Part shown: positions 8,441 to 16,928 of the stretch, one piece after another
How the letters are laid out: every line of letters begins with the position of its first letter
How positions within the stretch are numbered: the first letter of the stretch is position 1
NCBI RefSeq assembly: GCF_006716905.1
Contig: NZ_VFPV01000001.1
Coordinates: 1,118,001 to 1,182,000 of the forward strand
DNA length: 64,000 nucleotides
Direction: 5' to 3'
Source: Acidovorax temperans
GTDB lineage: Bacteria; Pseudomonadota; Gammaproteobacteria; Burkholderiales; Burkholderiaceae_C
Notes under the pieces: model-generated
The model's input: the letters and a program-made list of their open reading frames with translations, nothing else
Told to the model about the DNA's origin: nothing
Database searches by the model: none
Translations under genes and position numbers: made by a program

Positions 8441-8580
8441 AATCAGTCATGGTGCTGGCGGCTCAACAGACCCAGCACAGTGCCGGGTCTTCGTGGCTAG
8501 ACATCTTATGCCCGCTCAGACCCGCCAAAAGCAGTGATTCCCCTGCCCTGCGTCTTCCGCACACACCCTTCAACGCGCCC

Positions 8581-9165
8581 ATGACCACCACGCACCTTCT
8601 GTACCTGCACGGCTTTCGTTCATCGCCCTCTTCGGCCAAAGCACGGCAAATGGCGGCCCATGTGGCGCAGCACCACCCGGCCGTCACCTTCTGGTGCCCG
8701 CAGCTGCCGCCCTCGCCCCAGGCCGCGATGGCGCTGGTGGCGCAGGGCATTGCATCCTGGCCCCGGAGCGCCATGGCGGTCATCGGCTCTTCGCTGGGCG
8801 GCTTCTACGCCAGCTGGGTGGCACAACACGCAGGCTGCCCCAGCGTGATGCTCAACCCCGCGGTGGACCCGGCCCGTGACCTGGCGCGCTACATCGGCGA
8901 GCAAACCAGCTGGCACGACCCGGCCGAGCGTTTTTACTTTCTGCCCGAATACATCGGCGAGCTGCAGGCGCTGGATGTGCGCGGCCGCCCACCCGCTGCG
9001 CGTGAGCTGGCCATCATCGCCAAGGGCGACGAAGTGCTGGACTGGCGCGAGATGGTGGCCCGCTACCCGCAGGCCGAGCTGCGTTTGCTCGAAGGCGGCG
9101 ACCATGCCCTGAGCGACTTCACCGAGCACCTGGAGCCCATCACGCGCTTCCTGCGGCTGGCCTGA
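8581..9165 (+). CDS. YqiA-family esterase (alpha/beta hydrolase)
   Basis: A 194-residue alpha/beta hydrolase of the YqiA/UPF0227 type. The oxyanion region LYLHGFRSSPSSAKA is at residues 5-19. The nucleophile elbow is SSLGGFYASW. The C-terminal part has GDEVLDWREM with the acid and GGDHALSDF with the catalytic His. Homologues hydrolyse short acyl esters; the physiological substrate is unknown. The frame extends upstream to 8449, but MTTTHLLYLHGF is the expected family start. It is divergent from the GAF gene, with 130 bp between. Confidence 0.9.
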   Translation: MTTTHLLYLHGFRSSPSSAKARQMAAHVAQHHPAVTFWCPQLPPSPQAAMALVAQGIASWPRSAMAVIGSSLGGFYASWVAQHAGCPSVMLNPAVDPARDLARYIGEQTSWHDPAERFYFLPEYIGELQALDVRGRPPAARELAIIAKGDEVLDWREMVARYPQAELRLLEGGDHALSDFTEHLEPITRFLRLA

Positions 9166-9171
9166 CGGCGG

Positions 9172-10758
9172 CTACTGCGCACCGGCTGCACTGGCCGCAG
9201 ACGCCCTGCGTGCCTGCCAACGGGCGAAGTCGTCAGGGTAGGCAATGCGGTAGCGCTGCTGGTGCAAAGCCGCTTCGTCCGCCCGGCCCAGGGCCAAGGC
9301 GCCGTCCACCACCTTCTCGATCACCCGGGGTTCGGGCGAAAAATGCAGCAAATCCAGCGCCACGGCGTGCATCTGGGCCGCATTGGCGGGCGTCAAATCC
9401 TGCGTGGTGAGCCAGGCAAAGCGCACCTGGTCAGAAAACAGCACCCCCTTGGGCTGGGGCACGGCCCGCACATCGCGCAAGGCGGGTGGGCGCTGGGCCA
9501 CCGGCTTGTAGAGCTGGCTCACCACCCGGTACTGGTAGGCAGCCATGCCCAGCCCAGCGGCGCCGATCAGGCACACGGCGGCCCCCAGGCCCCACCCCAC
9601 AGTGACATCGCCCAGCTTGCTGCCCAGCCAGCGCCACGCCTCGGGCACACCACGCCCCGGCGCGCGCCGCCAGCACAGCAGCACCAGGGCGAACAGGGTG
9701 GTGACCTGGAAGGGGCCGTACCACAGCGGGTATTCAAGCAGGCTGTGCAGCCCCACCACAGCGACCACGCCCCAGGCCAGCTGGCGCACGGGGTCGGTCT
9801 CGCGCCAGGGGCGCGACCACACCAGCCACGCCAGCACGCCGCCGCACAGCAGCAGCGCGGCGGGCAGGCCCAGCTCCACCGCCAGGTGCAAGGGCAGGTT
9901 GTGGGCGTTGTCCAGCAGCACGCAAAAACGTTCTTCGGGGAACAGCGTGATGTAGTGCGCGTAGCTCAGCTCCCCCCACCCCCAGCCCGTCCAGGGCTTG
10001 AGCGAGATGAGGTGCAGCATGTTCGACCACAGCACCCGGCGTGCACCGCAGGCGCCCGAGGTGTTGGAGAACCGGTCGAACAGCCCATCAATGCGTATGC
10101 CGCTGACCTGCAGCAGCACCTGCGGCAGCGCCCAGGCGGCCAGCACATACAGCACCATGCCCACCAGAACGAGGGCGATGGCCCTGCGTGCATCGGTGCG
10201 GCGCCACAGGCAGAGCAAGCCCAGCATCAGCAGCCATTGCAGGGCGCCGGTGCGCGAATTGGTGGCGGCAGCGGCCACGGCCAGCACCGCCAGCGCCCCC
10301 CCCAGCACCATGCCCATGCCCCACTGGGGGCGCTGCACCCCCTCGGCCCGCACCCACAGCCAGAGCAGGGACCACACGCCCAGCGCCATCAGCGATGCCT
10401 GCTGATTGCGCTGGCGCAGGTTGCCCACCGCCTCACCCGGTGTGGACGGATGAATCCACGGCAAGCCCGAGGGCTCTGCGCCCAGGTACTGCAACAGCCC
10501 CACCACGCCACCCAGCACCGCCGCCAGCAGCAGCCCCCACGCCAGCGTGCCAGCGGCACGGTTGCCCAGGCGCACGCACTGGGCGCGGGTGACTACCGCC
10601 GCCCCCTGCACCAGCCCCCAGGCGGCCAGCGCCAGGCCACAGGCCCAGGAAAACACCAGCGGCCAGAAGTTGGGAGACGGCGGCGCCGTGACCGCGAACA
10701 GGAAGGGCAGCGCCACGGCCAGCACCGCCAGCAGCGTGTTGAGGGCAGAAAGCGGCAT
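9172..10758 (-). CDS. O-antigen ligase / PglL-family O-oligosaccharyltransferase
   Basis: This multi-spanning membrane protein of about 528 residues has a Wzy_C-type core and a soluble C-terminal part. The best landmark is the large periplasmic loop in the middle, with the DNAHNLPLHLAVELGLPAALLL stretch containing the conserved His. Another is SLLEYPLWYGPFQ near the last membrane segments, which matches PglL/TfpW-type enzymes that glycosylate type IV pilin. The C-terminal part is helical and ends in an Ala/Arg-rich tail. MPLSALNT is taken as the start. No pilin or glycan genes lie beside it, so whether the acceptor is pilin or lipid A core is open. Confidence 0.8.
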   Translation of the reverse strand: MPLSALNTLLAVLAVALPFLFAVTAPPSPNFWPLVFSWACGLALAAWGLVQGAAVVTRAQCVRLGNRAAGTLAWGLLLAAVLGGVVGLLQYLGAEPSGLPWIHPSTPGEAVGNLRQRNQQASLMALGVWSLLWLWVRAEGVQRPQWGMGMVLGGALAVLAVAAAATNSRTGALQWLLMLGLLCLWRRTDARRAIALVLVGMVLYVLAAWALPQVLLQVSGIRIDGLFDRFSNTSGACGARRVLWSNMLHLISLKPWTGWGWGELSYAHYITLFPEERFCVLLDNAHNLPLHLAVELGLPAALLLCGGVLAWLVWSRPWRETDPVRQLAWGVVAVVGLHSLLEYPLWYGPFQVTTLFALVLLCWRRAPGRGVPEAWRWLGSKLGDVTVGWGLGAAVCLIGAAGLGMAAYQYRVVSQLYKPVAQRPPALRDVRAVPQPKGVLFSDQVRFAWLTTQDLTPANAAQMHAVALDLLHFSPEPRVIEKVVDGALALGRADEAALHQQRYRIAYPDDFARWQARRASAASAAGAQ

Positions 10759-10881
10759 CGTCTGGGGTTTGCGCAAGGGTCAAAAATCAAAAGACAAATA
10801 ACGAGGCGGCGGCGCCAGCCCACCACGGGGCGCAGGCTGCGCCAGGGTGGGGATCATAGGGGCGCCAGAAAGGCTTTGGGC

Positions 10882-10936
10882 AAAAAATGCCTCTGGCGCT
10901 TATCCAACAAGCGCCAACAGCTACAAATTCAATAGC
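10882..10936. repeat. Dispersed palindromic repeat, family 1
   Basis: The copy contains TGCCTCTGGCGCTT, a short AT-rich loop and AAGCGCCAACAGCTACAAA, ending in CAATAGCA. It lies in the 249-bp gap between the oligosaccharyltransferase gene and the RNase gene, about 70 bp before the latter's start. The rest of that gap shows no other clear feature. Confidence 0.85.
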
Positions 10937-11007
10937 ATTTCATTTCGCCCGGCTTGGCCGGGTCTGCACCGTGCGGGGCGGGCAGACAGCCATGGGAGAA
11001 TCCCCCG

Positions 11008-13089
11008 ATGCATGCACTGTTTGAAGAAGCCGGCAAATTCATGGCCGGACGTATCCTGTCCGAAGCCGACACCTCGGCCCAGGTTGAGCTCGATTCGGGC
11101 AAGCGGGTCAAGGTCAAGGCCGCGAACATTCTGTTGAAGTTCGAAAAGCCCGCCCCCGCCGAACTCATCGCCCAGGCCCAGGCCGTGGCCGAGACGATTG
11201 AGCTGGACCTGGCCTGGGAATTCGCGCCCGAGGACGATTTCGGCTTTGCCGACCTCGCCCGCGACTATTTCTCGGAAAACGCCACGCTGGCCCAGCAGGC
11301 GGGCGCGCTGTTCCGCCTGTACGAGGCGCCGCATTACTTCCGCCGCGCAGGCAAGGGCCGCTTCAAGAAGGCGCCCGCTGAAATCCTGCAGCAGGCCCTG
11401 GCCGCCATCGAGAAGAAGAAGGCCCTGCTCGCGCAAATTGACGAGTGGGCCGCCGCCCTGGGCCGGGGCGAGTGCCCGCAGCCCATCCGCGACCAGCTCT
11501 ACAAGATTCTGTTCAAGCCCGACAAGAACGCGCCCGAGTACAAGGCCGTGGTCGAGGCCAGCCGTGCCACGCACACCGCGCCGCTCGATCTGCTGCAAAA
11601 GGCGGGCGCCATCGACTCGGCCTACCAGTTCCACTGGAAGCGCTTTTTGTTCGAAAACTTTCCCAAGGGCACGGGCTTTCCGGCGCTGGCAGCGCCGCAG
11701 CCGCCGGCCGACCTGCCGCTGGCACCGGTGCAGGCCTATTCCATCGACGATTCGCAAACCACTGAAATCGACGATGCGCTGTCTGTGCAAGGCCTGGGCA
11801 CCGGCACCGTGGTGCTGGGCATCCACATCGCTGCGCCCGGCCTGGCCATCCAGCCCGGCAGCGCCATTGACCAGCTGGGCCGTGCGCGCCTGTCCACCGT
11901 GTACATGCCGGGCTACAAGATCACCATGCTGCCCGACGAGGTGGTGCAGATCTACACCCTGGACGAAGGCCGCGCCAACCCGGCCGTGTCGCTGTACGTG
12001 ACGCTGAACGAAGCCACGCTGGAAATCACCGGCACCGAAACGCGCCTGGAGCGTGTGCCGGTGGAGGTCAACTTCCGCCACGACCAGCTCGACCACATCG
12101 TCACCGAGCAATGGCTGACCGACCCGTCGATTCAGCATGAAAACACGCCGCAGGCCTTGCAGGACAAGCGTGAGCAGCTCTCATTTTTGTATCGCCTGGC
12201 CCTGCACCTCAAGGCCCAGCGCGAAGTGGTGCGCGGCAAGCCCGAGAACTTCAACCGGCCGGACTACAACTTCCGCCTGGTGGGCAACCAGGGCGCCGAG
12301 CCCACGGGGCACGAGCAGGTGCAGATCAGCGTGCGCCAGCGCGGCGCGCCGCTCGATCTGATCGTGGCCGAGGCCATGATCGTGGCCAACAGCACCTGGG
12401 GCAGCTGGCTGGCCGAGCTGGGCGTGCCCGGCATCTACCGCAGCCAGGCCAGCATGGCCCCCGGCGTGAAGGTGCGCATGGGCACCAAGGCGCTGCCGCA
12501 CGCGGGCATTGGCGTCAAAGCCTATTCGTGGGCCACATCGCCGCTGCGCCGCTACACCGATCTGGTCAACCAGTGGCAGATCATTGCCTGCGCCCGCCAC
12601 GGCGCCACGGCTGCGCTGGCCGCACCGTTCAAGCCCAAGGATGCAGACCTGTTCTCCATCATCAGCAGCTTTGATGCGGCCTACAGCGCCTACAACGGCT
12701 ACCAGGCGGGCATGGAGCGCTTCTGGACGCTCAAGTACATCGAGCAAAACCACATCACCGAGCTGACGGCGGCTGTCATCAAGGAAGGGCCGGGTGGCAG
12801 CTTTCTGGTGCGGGCGGACGACATTCCGCTGGTCTTCCCCGTGCTGGGCGCGCAAAACCTGCCACGCGGCGCGCGCCTGAAGGTGCGGCTGGGCGAGGTG
12901 GATGAAATCACCCTGGACATCCACGGCACGGTGGTGGAACGCCTGGACGACCCGAACGACGCCAGCGACGATGCCGCGGTGGAGGACGAGGGCGACGAAG
13001 ACGCCGTGGCCGGCCCGATCGCCATTGCCGTGGATGTGAACGAAGCCGACAGCACCGCCCCCGCCAACGCCGATAATCCGACGCCGTGA
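11008..13089 (+). CDS. RNase II/RNB-family exoribonuclease
   Basis: A 693-residue 3'-to-5' exoribonuclease of the RNB family. An N-terminal OB-like region precedes the catalytic domain, which opens with the acidic cluster YSIDDSQTTEIDDALSV (two D pairs that hold the Mg ions). It has the conserved RSQASMAPG and YSWATSPLRRYTDLVNQWQI stretches that bind RNA and complete the active site. An acidic C-terminal tail (EDEGDEDA) follows. It lacks the basic S1 tail of RNase R and is shorter than it. MHALFEEAGKF is chosen as the start over an ATG 18 codons upstream. The stop overlaps the next start by 4 nt. Confidence 0.92.
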   Translation: MHALFEEAGKFMAGRILSEADTSAQVELDSGKRVKVKAANILLKFEKPAPAELIAQAQAVAETIELDLAWEFAPEDDFGFADLARDYFSENATLAQQAGALFRLYEAPHYFRRAGKGRFKKAPAEILQQALAAIEKKKALLAQIDEWAAALGRGECPQPIRDQLYKILFKPDKNAPEYKAVVEASRATHTAPLDLLQKAGAIDSAYQFHWKRFLFENFPKGTGFPALAAPQPPADLPLAPVQAYSIDDSQTTEIDDALSVQGLGTGTVVLGIHIAAPGLAIQPGSAIDQLGRARLSTVYMPGYKITMLPDEVVQIYTLDEGRANPAVSLYVTLNEATLEITGTETRLERVPVEVNFRHDQLDHIVTEQWLTDPSIQHENTPQALQDKREQLSFLYRLALHLKAQREVVRGKPENFNRPDYNFRLVGNQGAEPTGHEQVQISVRQRGAPLDLIVAEAMIVANSTWGSWLAELGVPGIYRSQASMAPGVKVRMGTKALPHAGIGVKAYSWATSPLRRYTDLVNQWQIIACARHGATAALAAPFKPKDADLFSIISSFDAAYSAYNGYQAGMERFWTLKYIEQNHITELTAAVIKEGPGGSFLVRADDIPLVFPVLGAQNLPRGARLKVRLGEVDEITLDIHGTVVERLDDPNDASDDAAVEDEGDEDAVAGPIAIAVDVNEADSTAPANADNPTP

Positions 13090-13946
13090 ACATCCGCTCG
13101 CTTTTCCGCTCCTTCAGCACGCTGCAGATTGCCCTGGGCGTGTCGGTGGCCGTGCACGCGGCGCTCCTCTCGGTGCGCTTCATCGACCCCGAGGGCTTCA
13201 ACCGCGTGTTCCAGGACACGCCGCTGGAAGTCATCCTGGTCAATGCCAAGTCCACCGAGCGGCCCGAAAAGGCCCAGGCCATCGCCCAGTCCAACCTGGC
13301 AGGCGGCGGCGATGCCGCGCAGGGCCGGGCCACCAGCCCCCTGCCCTACTCGGCCCTGACGGCGGTGGGCGACGACTTTGAAGAGATGCAGCGCAAGATG
13401 GACGCCATGCAGGAGCAGCAGACCCAGCTGCTCACACAACTGCGCAAGCAGCTGGCTGCCATGCCCGAGCCCGACCCGCGCAAGCCAAGCGACAGCGGCG
13501 AGCAGATGTCGCAGGAAGAAAAGCGCCGCCAGTTGCTGAAGCTGCTGGCCGAGATTGAAAAGCGCATCAACGAAGAAAACTCGCGCCCCAAAAAGCGCTA
13601 CATCAGCCCCGCCACGCGCGAAGAAGCCTACGCGGTGTACTACGACGCGCTGCGCCGCAAGGTGGAAGACAAGGGCACCGAGAACTTCCCCGAGCAGGGC
13701 GGCAAAAAGCTGTATGGCGAGCTGATCATGATCGTCACCGTCAACCACGACGGGCGCGTGCTCTCTACCGAAGTGGTGCAAGGCTCGGGCAAGCCCGCGC
13801 TGGACCGCCGGGCCGAAGCCATTGCCCGCGCCGCCGCGCCGTTTGGCCGCTTCACCCCCGAAATGCGCGCCAAGGCCGACCAGGTGGCCATGGTGGCCCG
13901 CTTCAAGTTCACCCGCGAACAGACCCTAGAAACCAGCGTGCGGTAA
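13086..13946 (+). CDS. TonB-family energy transducer protein
   Basis: The 286-residue product begins at a GTG that overlaps the RNase stop (GTGA), so the pair is probably translationally coupled. It has one N-terminal membrane segment (LQIALGVSVAVHAALLSV), then a long, charged, Glu/Gln-rich linker (EEMQRKMDAMQEQQTQLLTQLRK) of coiled-coil appearance. The C-terminal TonB domain has GELIMIVTVNHDGRVLSTEV and PALDRRAEAIARAAAPF. The linker is unlike the Pro/Lys-rich linker of classical TonB. No exbB/exbD or receptor is adjacent. It may act in envelope processes rather than siderophore uptake. Confidence 0.85.
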   Translation: MNIRSLFRSFSTLQIALGVSVAVHAALLSVRFIDPEGFNRVFQDTPLEVILVNAKSTERPEKAQAIAQSNLAGGGDAAQGRATSPLPYSALTAVGDDFEEMQRKMDAMQEQQTQLLTQLRKQLAAMPEPDPRKPSDSGEQMSQEEKRRQLLKLLAEIEKRINEENSRPKKRYISPATREEAYAVYYDALRRKVEDKGTENFPEQGGKKLYGELIMIVTVNHDGRVLSTEVVQGSGKPALDRRAEAIARAAAPFGRFTPEMRAKADQVAMVARFKFTREQTLETSVR

Positions 13947-14029
13947 CCCCCTTCAGGCGCCTGCGGACTGGCGCAGCCCGTTTCGCGGCAGTCCTGGCCT
14001 GCCCCCTGCATGCAGCCCTTGTTGTTCCC

Positions 14030-14881
14030 ATGAACTCTTCGACGCTCCCCCCCGACCTGTACTGCGTGATGGGCAACCCCGTAGCCCACAGCCGCTCGCC
14101 CGCCATCCACGCCCGCTTTGCCGAACTCGCCGGCCAGCAGCTGCGCTACGAGCGCCGGCTGATCCCGCTGGACGGCTTTGCGCAAGGCGTGCGTGACTTC
14201 ATCGCCGAGGGCGGGCGCGGCTGCAACATCACCGTGCCCTTCAAGTTCGAGGCCCCGGCCCTGGCCAGTGTGTGCAGCGAACGCGTGCGCCTGGCCGGTG
14301 CCGCCAACACACTGAGCCTGCAACCCGATGGCAGCATCCGCGCCGACAACACCGACGGCCTGGGCCTGGTGGCCGACATCACCCGCAACGCGGGCGTGCC
14401 CCTGCAAGGCGCGCGCGTGCTGCTGGTGGGTGCGGGCGGTGCGGCGGCTGGCGTGCTGGGCCCGCTGCTGCAGGCTGGCGTGCGCCACATCACCATTGCC
14501 AACCGCACCGTGGCCAAGGCCGAGGCGCTGGTGGCCTCGCACAGCGCCCTGGCGTCGCTACAAAAAGCAGAGCTGATGGCGCTTGCTCCGCAAGGGTTAG
14601 AGGGCGATTTTGATGTCATCATCAACGCCACCGCCAGCAGCCTGGCGGGCGATGCCGTGCCCGTGCCCGCCAGCGTGCTGCGCCCCGGCAGCCTGGCCTA
14701 CGACATGATGTACGGCCCCGCTGCGCAAGGTTTTCTGGACTGGGCGCAAGCCCATGGCGCGGTGGCGCGCGACGGCCTGGGCATGCTGGTGGAACAGGCC
14801 GCCGAGGCGTTTGCCATCTGGCGCGGTGTGCGCCCGCCATCGGCCCAGGTGCTGGAAGAACTGCGCCGCGCCCCGCACTGA
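14030..14881 (+). CDS. aroE: Shikimate dehydrogenase
   Basis: The enzyme reduces 3-dehydroshikimate with NADPH. The 283-residue product has the shikimate site GNPVAHSRSPAIHARF near the N-terminus, the catalytic region GCNITVPFKFEA, the NADP loop GAGGAAAGVLGP, and the DMMYGP stretch towards the C-terminus. It lies between a TonB-like gene and mtgA in the same direction, about 80 bp after the former. A stretch at 14556-14617 resembles a translated copy of repeat family 1, in a region where homologues vary (see that entry). With aroG, two shikimate-pathway genes are in the window but not in one operon. Confidence 0.95.
   Translation: MNSSTLPPDLYCVMGNPVAHSRSPAIHARFAELAGQQLRYERRLIPLDGFAQGVRDFIAEGGRGCNITVPFKFEAPALASVCSERVRLAGAANTLSLQPDGSIRADNTDGLGLVADITRNAGVPLQGARVLLVGAGGAAAGVLGPLLQAGVRHITIANRTVAKAEALVASHSALASLQKAELMALAPQGLEGDFDVIINATASSLAGDAVPVPASVLRPGSLAYDMMYGPAAQGFLDWAQAHGAVARDGLGMLVEQAAEAFAIWRGVRPPSAQVLEELRRAPH
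14556..14617 (+). repeat. Degenerate family 1 repeat inside aroE
   Basis: The stretch CTACAAAAAGCAGAGCTGATGG, read in two halves around GCGCTTGCTCCGCAAG, ends in GGGCGATTTTGATG. This follows the order of motifs seen in intergenic copies: AGCTACAAA, GCGCTT, AAGCGC-like, then ATTTTGAT. It is translated in frame as LQKAELMALAPQGLEGD. The match is partial, so common origin is inference. Confidence 0.4.
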
Positions 14882-14935
14882 CCCAGCCATGCGCGCACTG
14901 CCAGTCACGCCCTGCAGAACCCTGGAGCCCAGGCC

Positions 14936-15670
14936 ATGAAAGCGCTGCTGCGCTGGCTGGGCCTGGTGCTGCTGGCCCTGGTGGGCCTGCAGCTGTTTTT
15001 TGTGCTGCGCATTGCGGCCATGGCGGCCATCAACCCCGAATCCACCACCTTCCAACGATCGGAAGCCTGGACGCTGCTGACCAGCAAGGGCAGCGTGCCC
15101 TGGCGCCAGCAGTGGGTGCCCTACGGCAGGATTTCCGACCACCTCAAGCGCGCCGTCATCGCATCGGAAGACGATGGCTTTGTGAACCACGAGGGCGTGG
15201 ACTGGGCCGCGATTGAAAAGGCCTGGGAGCGCAACGCCAAGGCCGAGGCCCAGATCGCCAAGGCCCAAAGCCGCGCCCCCGACCGCCCGGTGCGCGCACC
15301 CAAGATCCGCGGCGGCTCCACCATCACCCAGCAGCTGGCCAAAAACTTGCTGCTCTCGGGCGAACGCACGCTGCTGCGCAAGGGGCAGGAGTTTGTGCTC
15401 ACGCTGCTGCTGGAACAGATCCTGAGCAAAGAGCGCATTCTCGAGATTTACCTCAACAACGTGGAATGGGGCGAAGGCGTGTTTGGCGCGGAAGCCGCTG
15501 CGCAGCACTACTTCAAGAAAAGCGCAGCCCAGCTCACCCCCACCGACGCCGCCCGCCTGGCCGTAATGCTGCCCGCGCCCAAACGGTTCGAGAAAACGCC
15601 CGGTTCGGCGTATCTGGCGGGGCGCACGCGGACGATTCTGGGGCGCATGGGCAGCGCAGAACTGCCCTGA
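14936..15670 (+). CDS. mtgA: Monofunctional peptidoglycan glycosyltransferase
   Basis: MtgA polymerises glycan strands from lipid II in the inner membrane without a transpeptidase domain. The 244-residue product has one N-terminal membrane anchor (WLGLVLLALVGLQLFFVL) and the GT51 motifs in order. These are SEDDGFVNHEGVDW with the catalytic Glu, GGSTITQQLAKNLLL, a KGQE-type motif, and EIYLNNVEWGEGVFGAEAAAQHYF. Length matches the family (about 230-240). It follows aroE by 54 bp in the same direction, an arrangement common in betaproteobacteria. Confidence 0.95.
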   Translation: MKALLRWLGLVLLALVGLQLFFVLRIAAMAAINPESTTFQRSEAWTLLTSKGSVPWRQQWVPYGRISDHLKRAVIASEDDGFVNHEGVDWAAIEKAWERNAKAEAQIAKAQSRAPDRPVRAPKIRGGSTITQQLAKNLLLSGERTLLRKGQEFVLTLLLEQILSKERILEIYLNNVEWGEGVFGAEAAAQHYFKKSAAQLTPTDAARLAVMLPAPKRFEKTPGSAYLAGRTRTILGRMGSAELP

Positions 15671-15717
15671 TGCAACCACAGCCTTCACGCGTAACGCGAG
15701 GGCCGTAGGTCGCAGGT

Positions 15718-16695
15718 TCAGGGGATGTTCACCTCCTGGAATTCCACCCGGCGCCGACGCGGGTCGAACAGCCCGCCTTCGGGCAGCACATGCATGCGGA
15801 TGTCGGCGGCCTTGGCCATGGGCCCCCGGTCGTCCACGATCTGCGCACGGCGGGCATCAAAAATCTTCACGTAGTAGTTGCCCAGCACCTCCCACTGGCC
15901 GTCTGCGCGCACCAGCAGGGCGGTCTCTTCATCAATGCCCACGCCAATGAGCTGGGGGTGGTCGAGCACCGCGCTGATGAGCCGGTTGTAGCGGGCGCGG
16001 TGCATGAAATGCTGGTCCACGATGGCGCCCTTGAAGAAGCCGAAGCCCGGTGCCAGCTCCTTCATGCCGCGTGCGATGTTGACCTGCTCCTCTTCATCGG
16101 AATTGCGCGGCGTGCGCCACTTGCCGGTCAGCATCAACCGGCTCATGACCGAAGCACCGGCCGAAGTGCCGCCCACCACCGCGCCTGCCTGGTAGCGCGC
16201 CTCAATGGCCTGCAGCGCGCGCGTGCCCACCAGCAGGCTGGACAGGCGCGACTGGTCTCCGCCAGAAAACCAGAAGCCACTGAACTTCTCCAGCGTCTGC
16301 GCCACCGCGGTGCTGTTGACATCAGTGGGCCGGATTTCCACCACCTGGGCCCGGGCGCCCAGGCCCTCCAGGTCGCGCACCACTTCCTGCGCCTCTTCAT
16401 CCGACTGGGAACTGGCCATGGGCAGCACGGCAATGCGCGCGTTTTCGGGGCCACCGGCCAGCGCCACAAAGCGCTGCTGCACGCTCAGCGGGGTGTCCCC
16501 ACCGCCCACGATGAGCAGATTGCCCTGTGGGCGGCTGAACAAACGGCCCACGGCCTGCAAGGCGCTGCTGCCCAGGCCGCCCCCGCCAGTGGTTTGCGCC
16601 TGCACCGAGGCGCCCACGCCCAGCCCTGCCGCCATGCCCCCCAGCACGCGCAGCGCCCCCCGGCGTCCCATCACAAACCCATCACTTTTCACCAT
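15718..16695 (-). CDS. Exported cyanophycinase (peptidase S51)
   Basis: The enzyme hydrolyses cyanophycin to beta-Asp-Arg dipeptides. The 325-residue product, counted from MVKSDGFVMG, has the S51 nucleophile motif VVGGTSAGAS with Ser178 and an upstream GGGDTPLS. It also has FWFSGGDQSRL and VDQHFMHRARYNRL, as in cyanophycinases. An N-terminal signal with a double Arg (RRGALRVLGG, then a hydrophobic stretch ending ASVQAQ) suggests export, possibly by Tat. Intracellular CphB lacks such a signal. The gene is 11 kb from the cphA pair in this window. It converges with mtgA. Two ATGs (16695, 16671) are possible starts. Confidence 0.88.
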   Translation of the reverse strand: MVKSDGFVMGRRGALRVLGGMAAGLGVGASVQAQTTGGGGLGSSALQAVGRLFSRPQGNLLIVGGGDTPLSVQQRFVALAGGPENARIAVLPMASSQSDEEAQEVVRDLEGLGARAQVVEIRPTDVNSTAVAQTLEKFSGFWFSGGDQSRLSSLLVGTRALQAIEARYQAGAVVGGTSAGASVMSRLMLTGKWRTPRNSDEEEQVNIARGMKELAPGFGFFKGAIVDQHFMHRARYNRLISAVLDHPQLIGVGIDEETALLVRADGQWEVLGNYYVKIFDARRAQIVDDRGPMAKAADIRMHVLPEGGLFDPRRRRVEFQEVNIP

Positions 16696-16928
16696 GGAAT
16701 GAAACCCCACCAATGAGCCTGTGTTCAACGCAGCCAGGGCTTGCCACAGCGCGGCGATGCGCGCGCAGGTAAGGCGCGCCCTGCGGCTGCGTTTGCCAAG
16801 AAATGGCTGGAGCCGACCATGCAACACCGGGCTTGGCGCCCCACCCGCGCCGCAGCGCAAGGTGGGGCGCGCATTCTAGGGCCTGCACAGCGGGCAGGCA
16901 CCGCACCCCTGCCCGTATGATCCCCGCC

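Noticed and set aside
8022..8450. Alternative frame starting MTDFAPLSA as a separate gene
   Set aside because: Only its first residues look natural; the rest is Ala/Gly/Arg-rich shadow. It is treated as a possible displaced N-terminus of the GAF gene.
9262..10935. Plus-strand frame of 557 codons
   Set aside because: His/Gln-rich shadow of the oligosaccharyltransferase gene.
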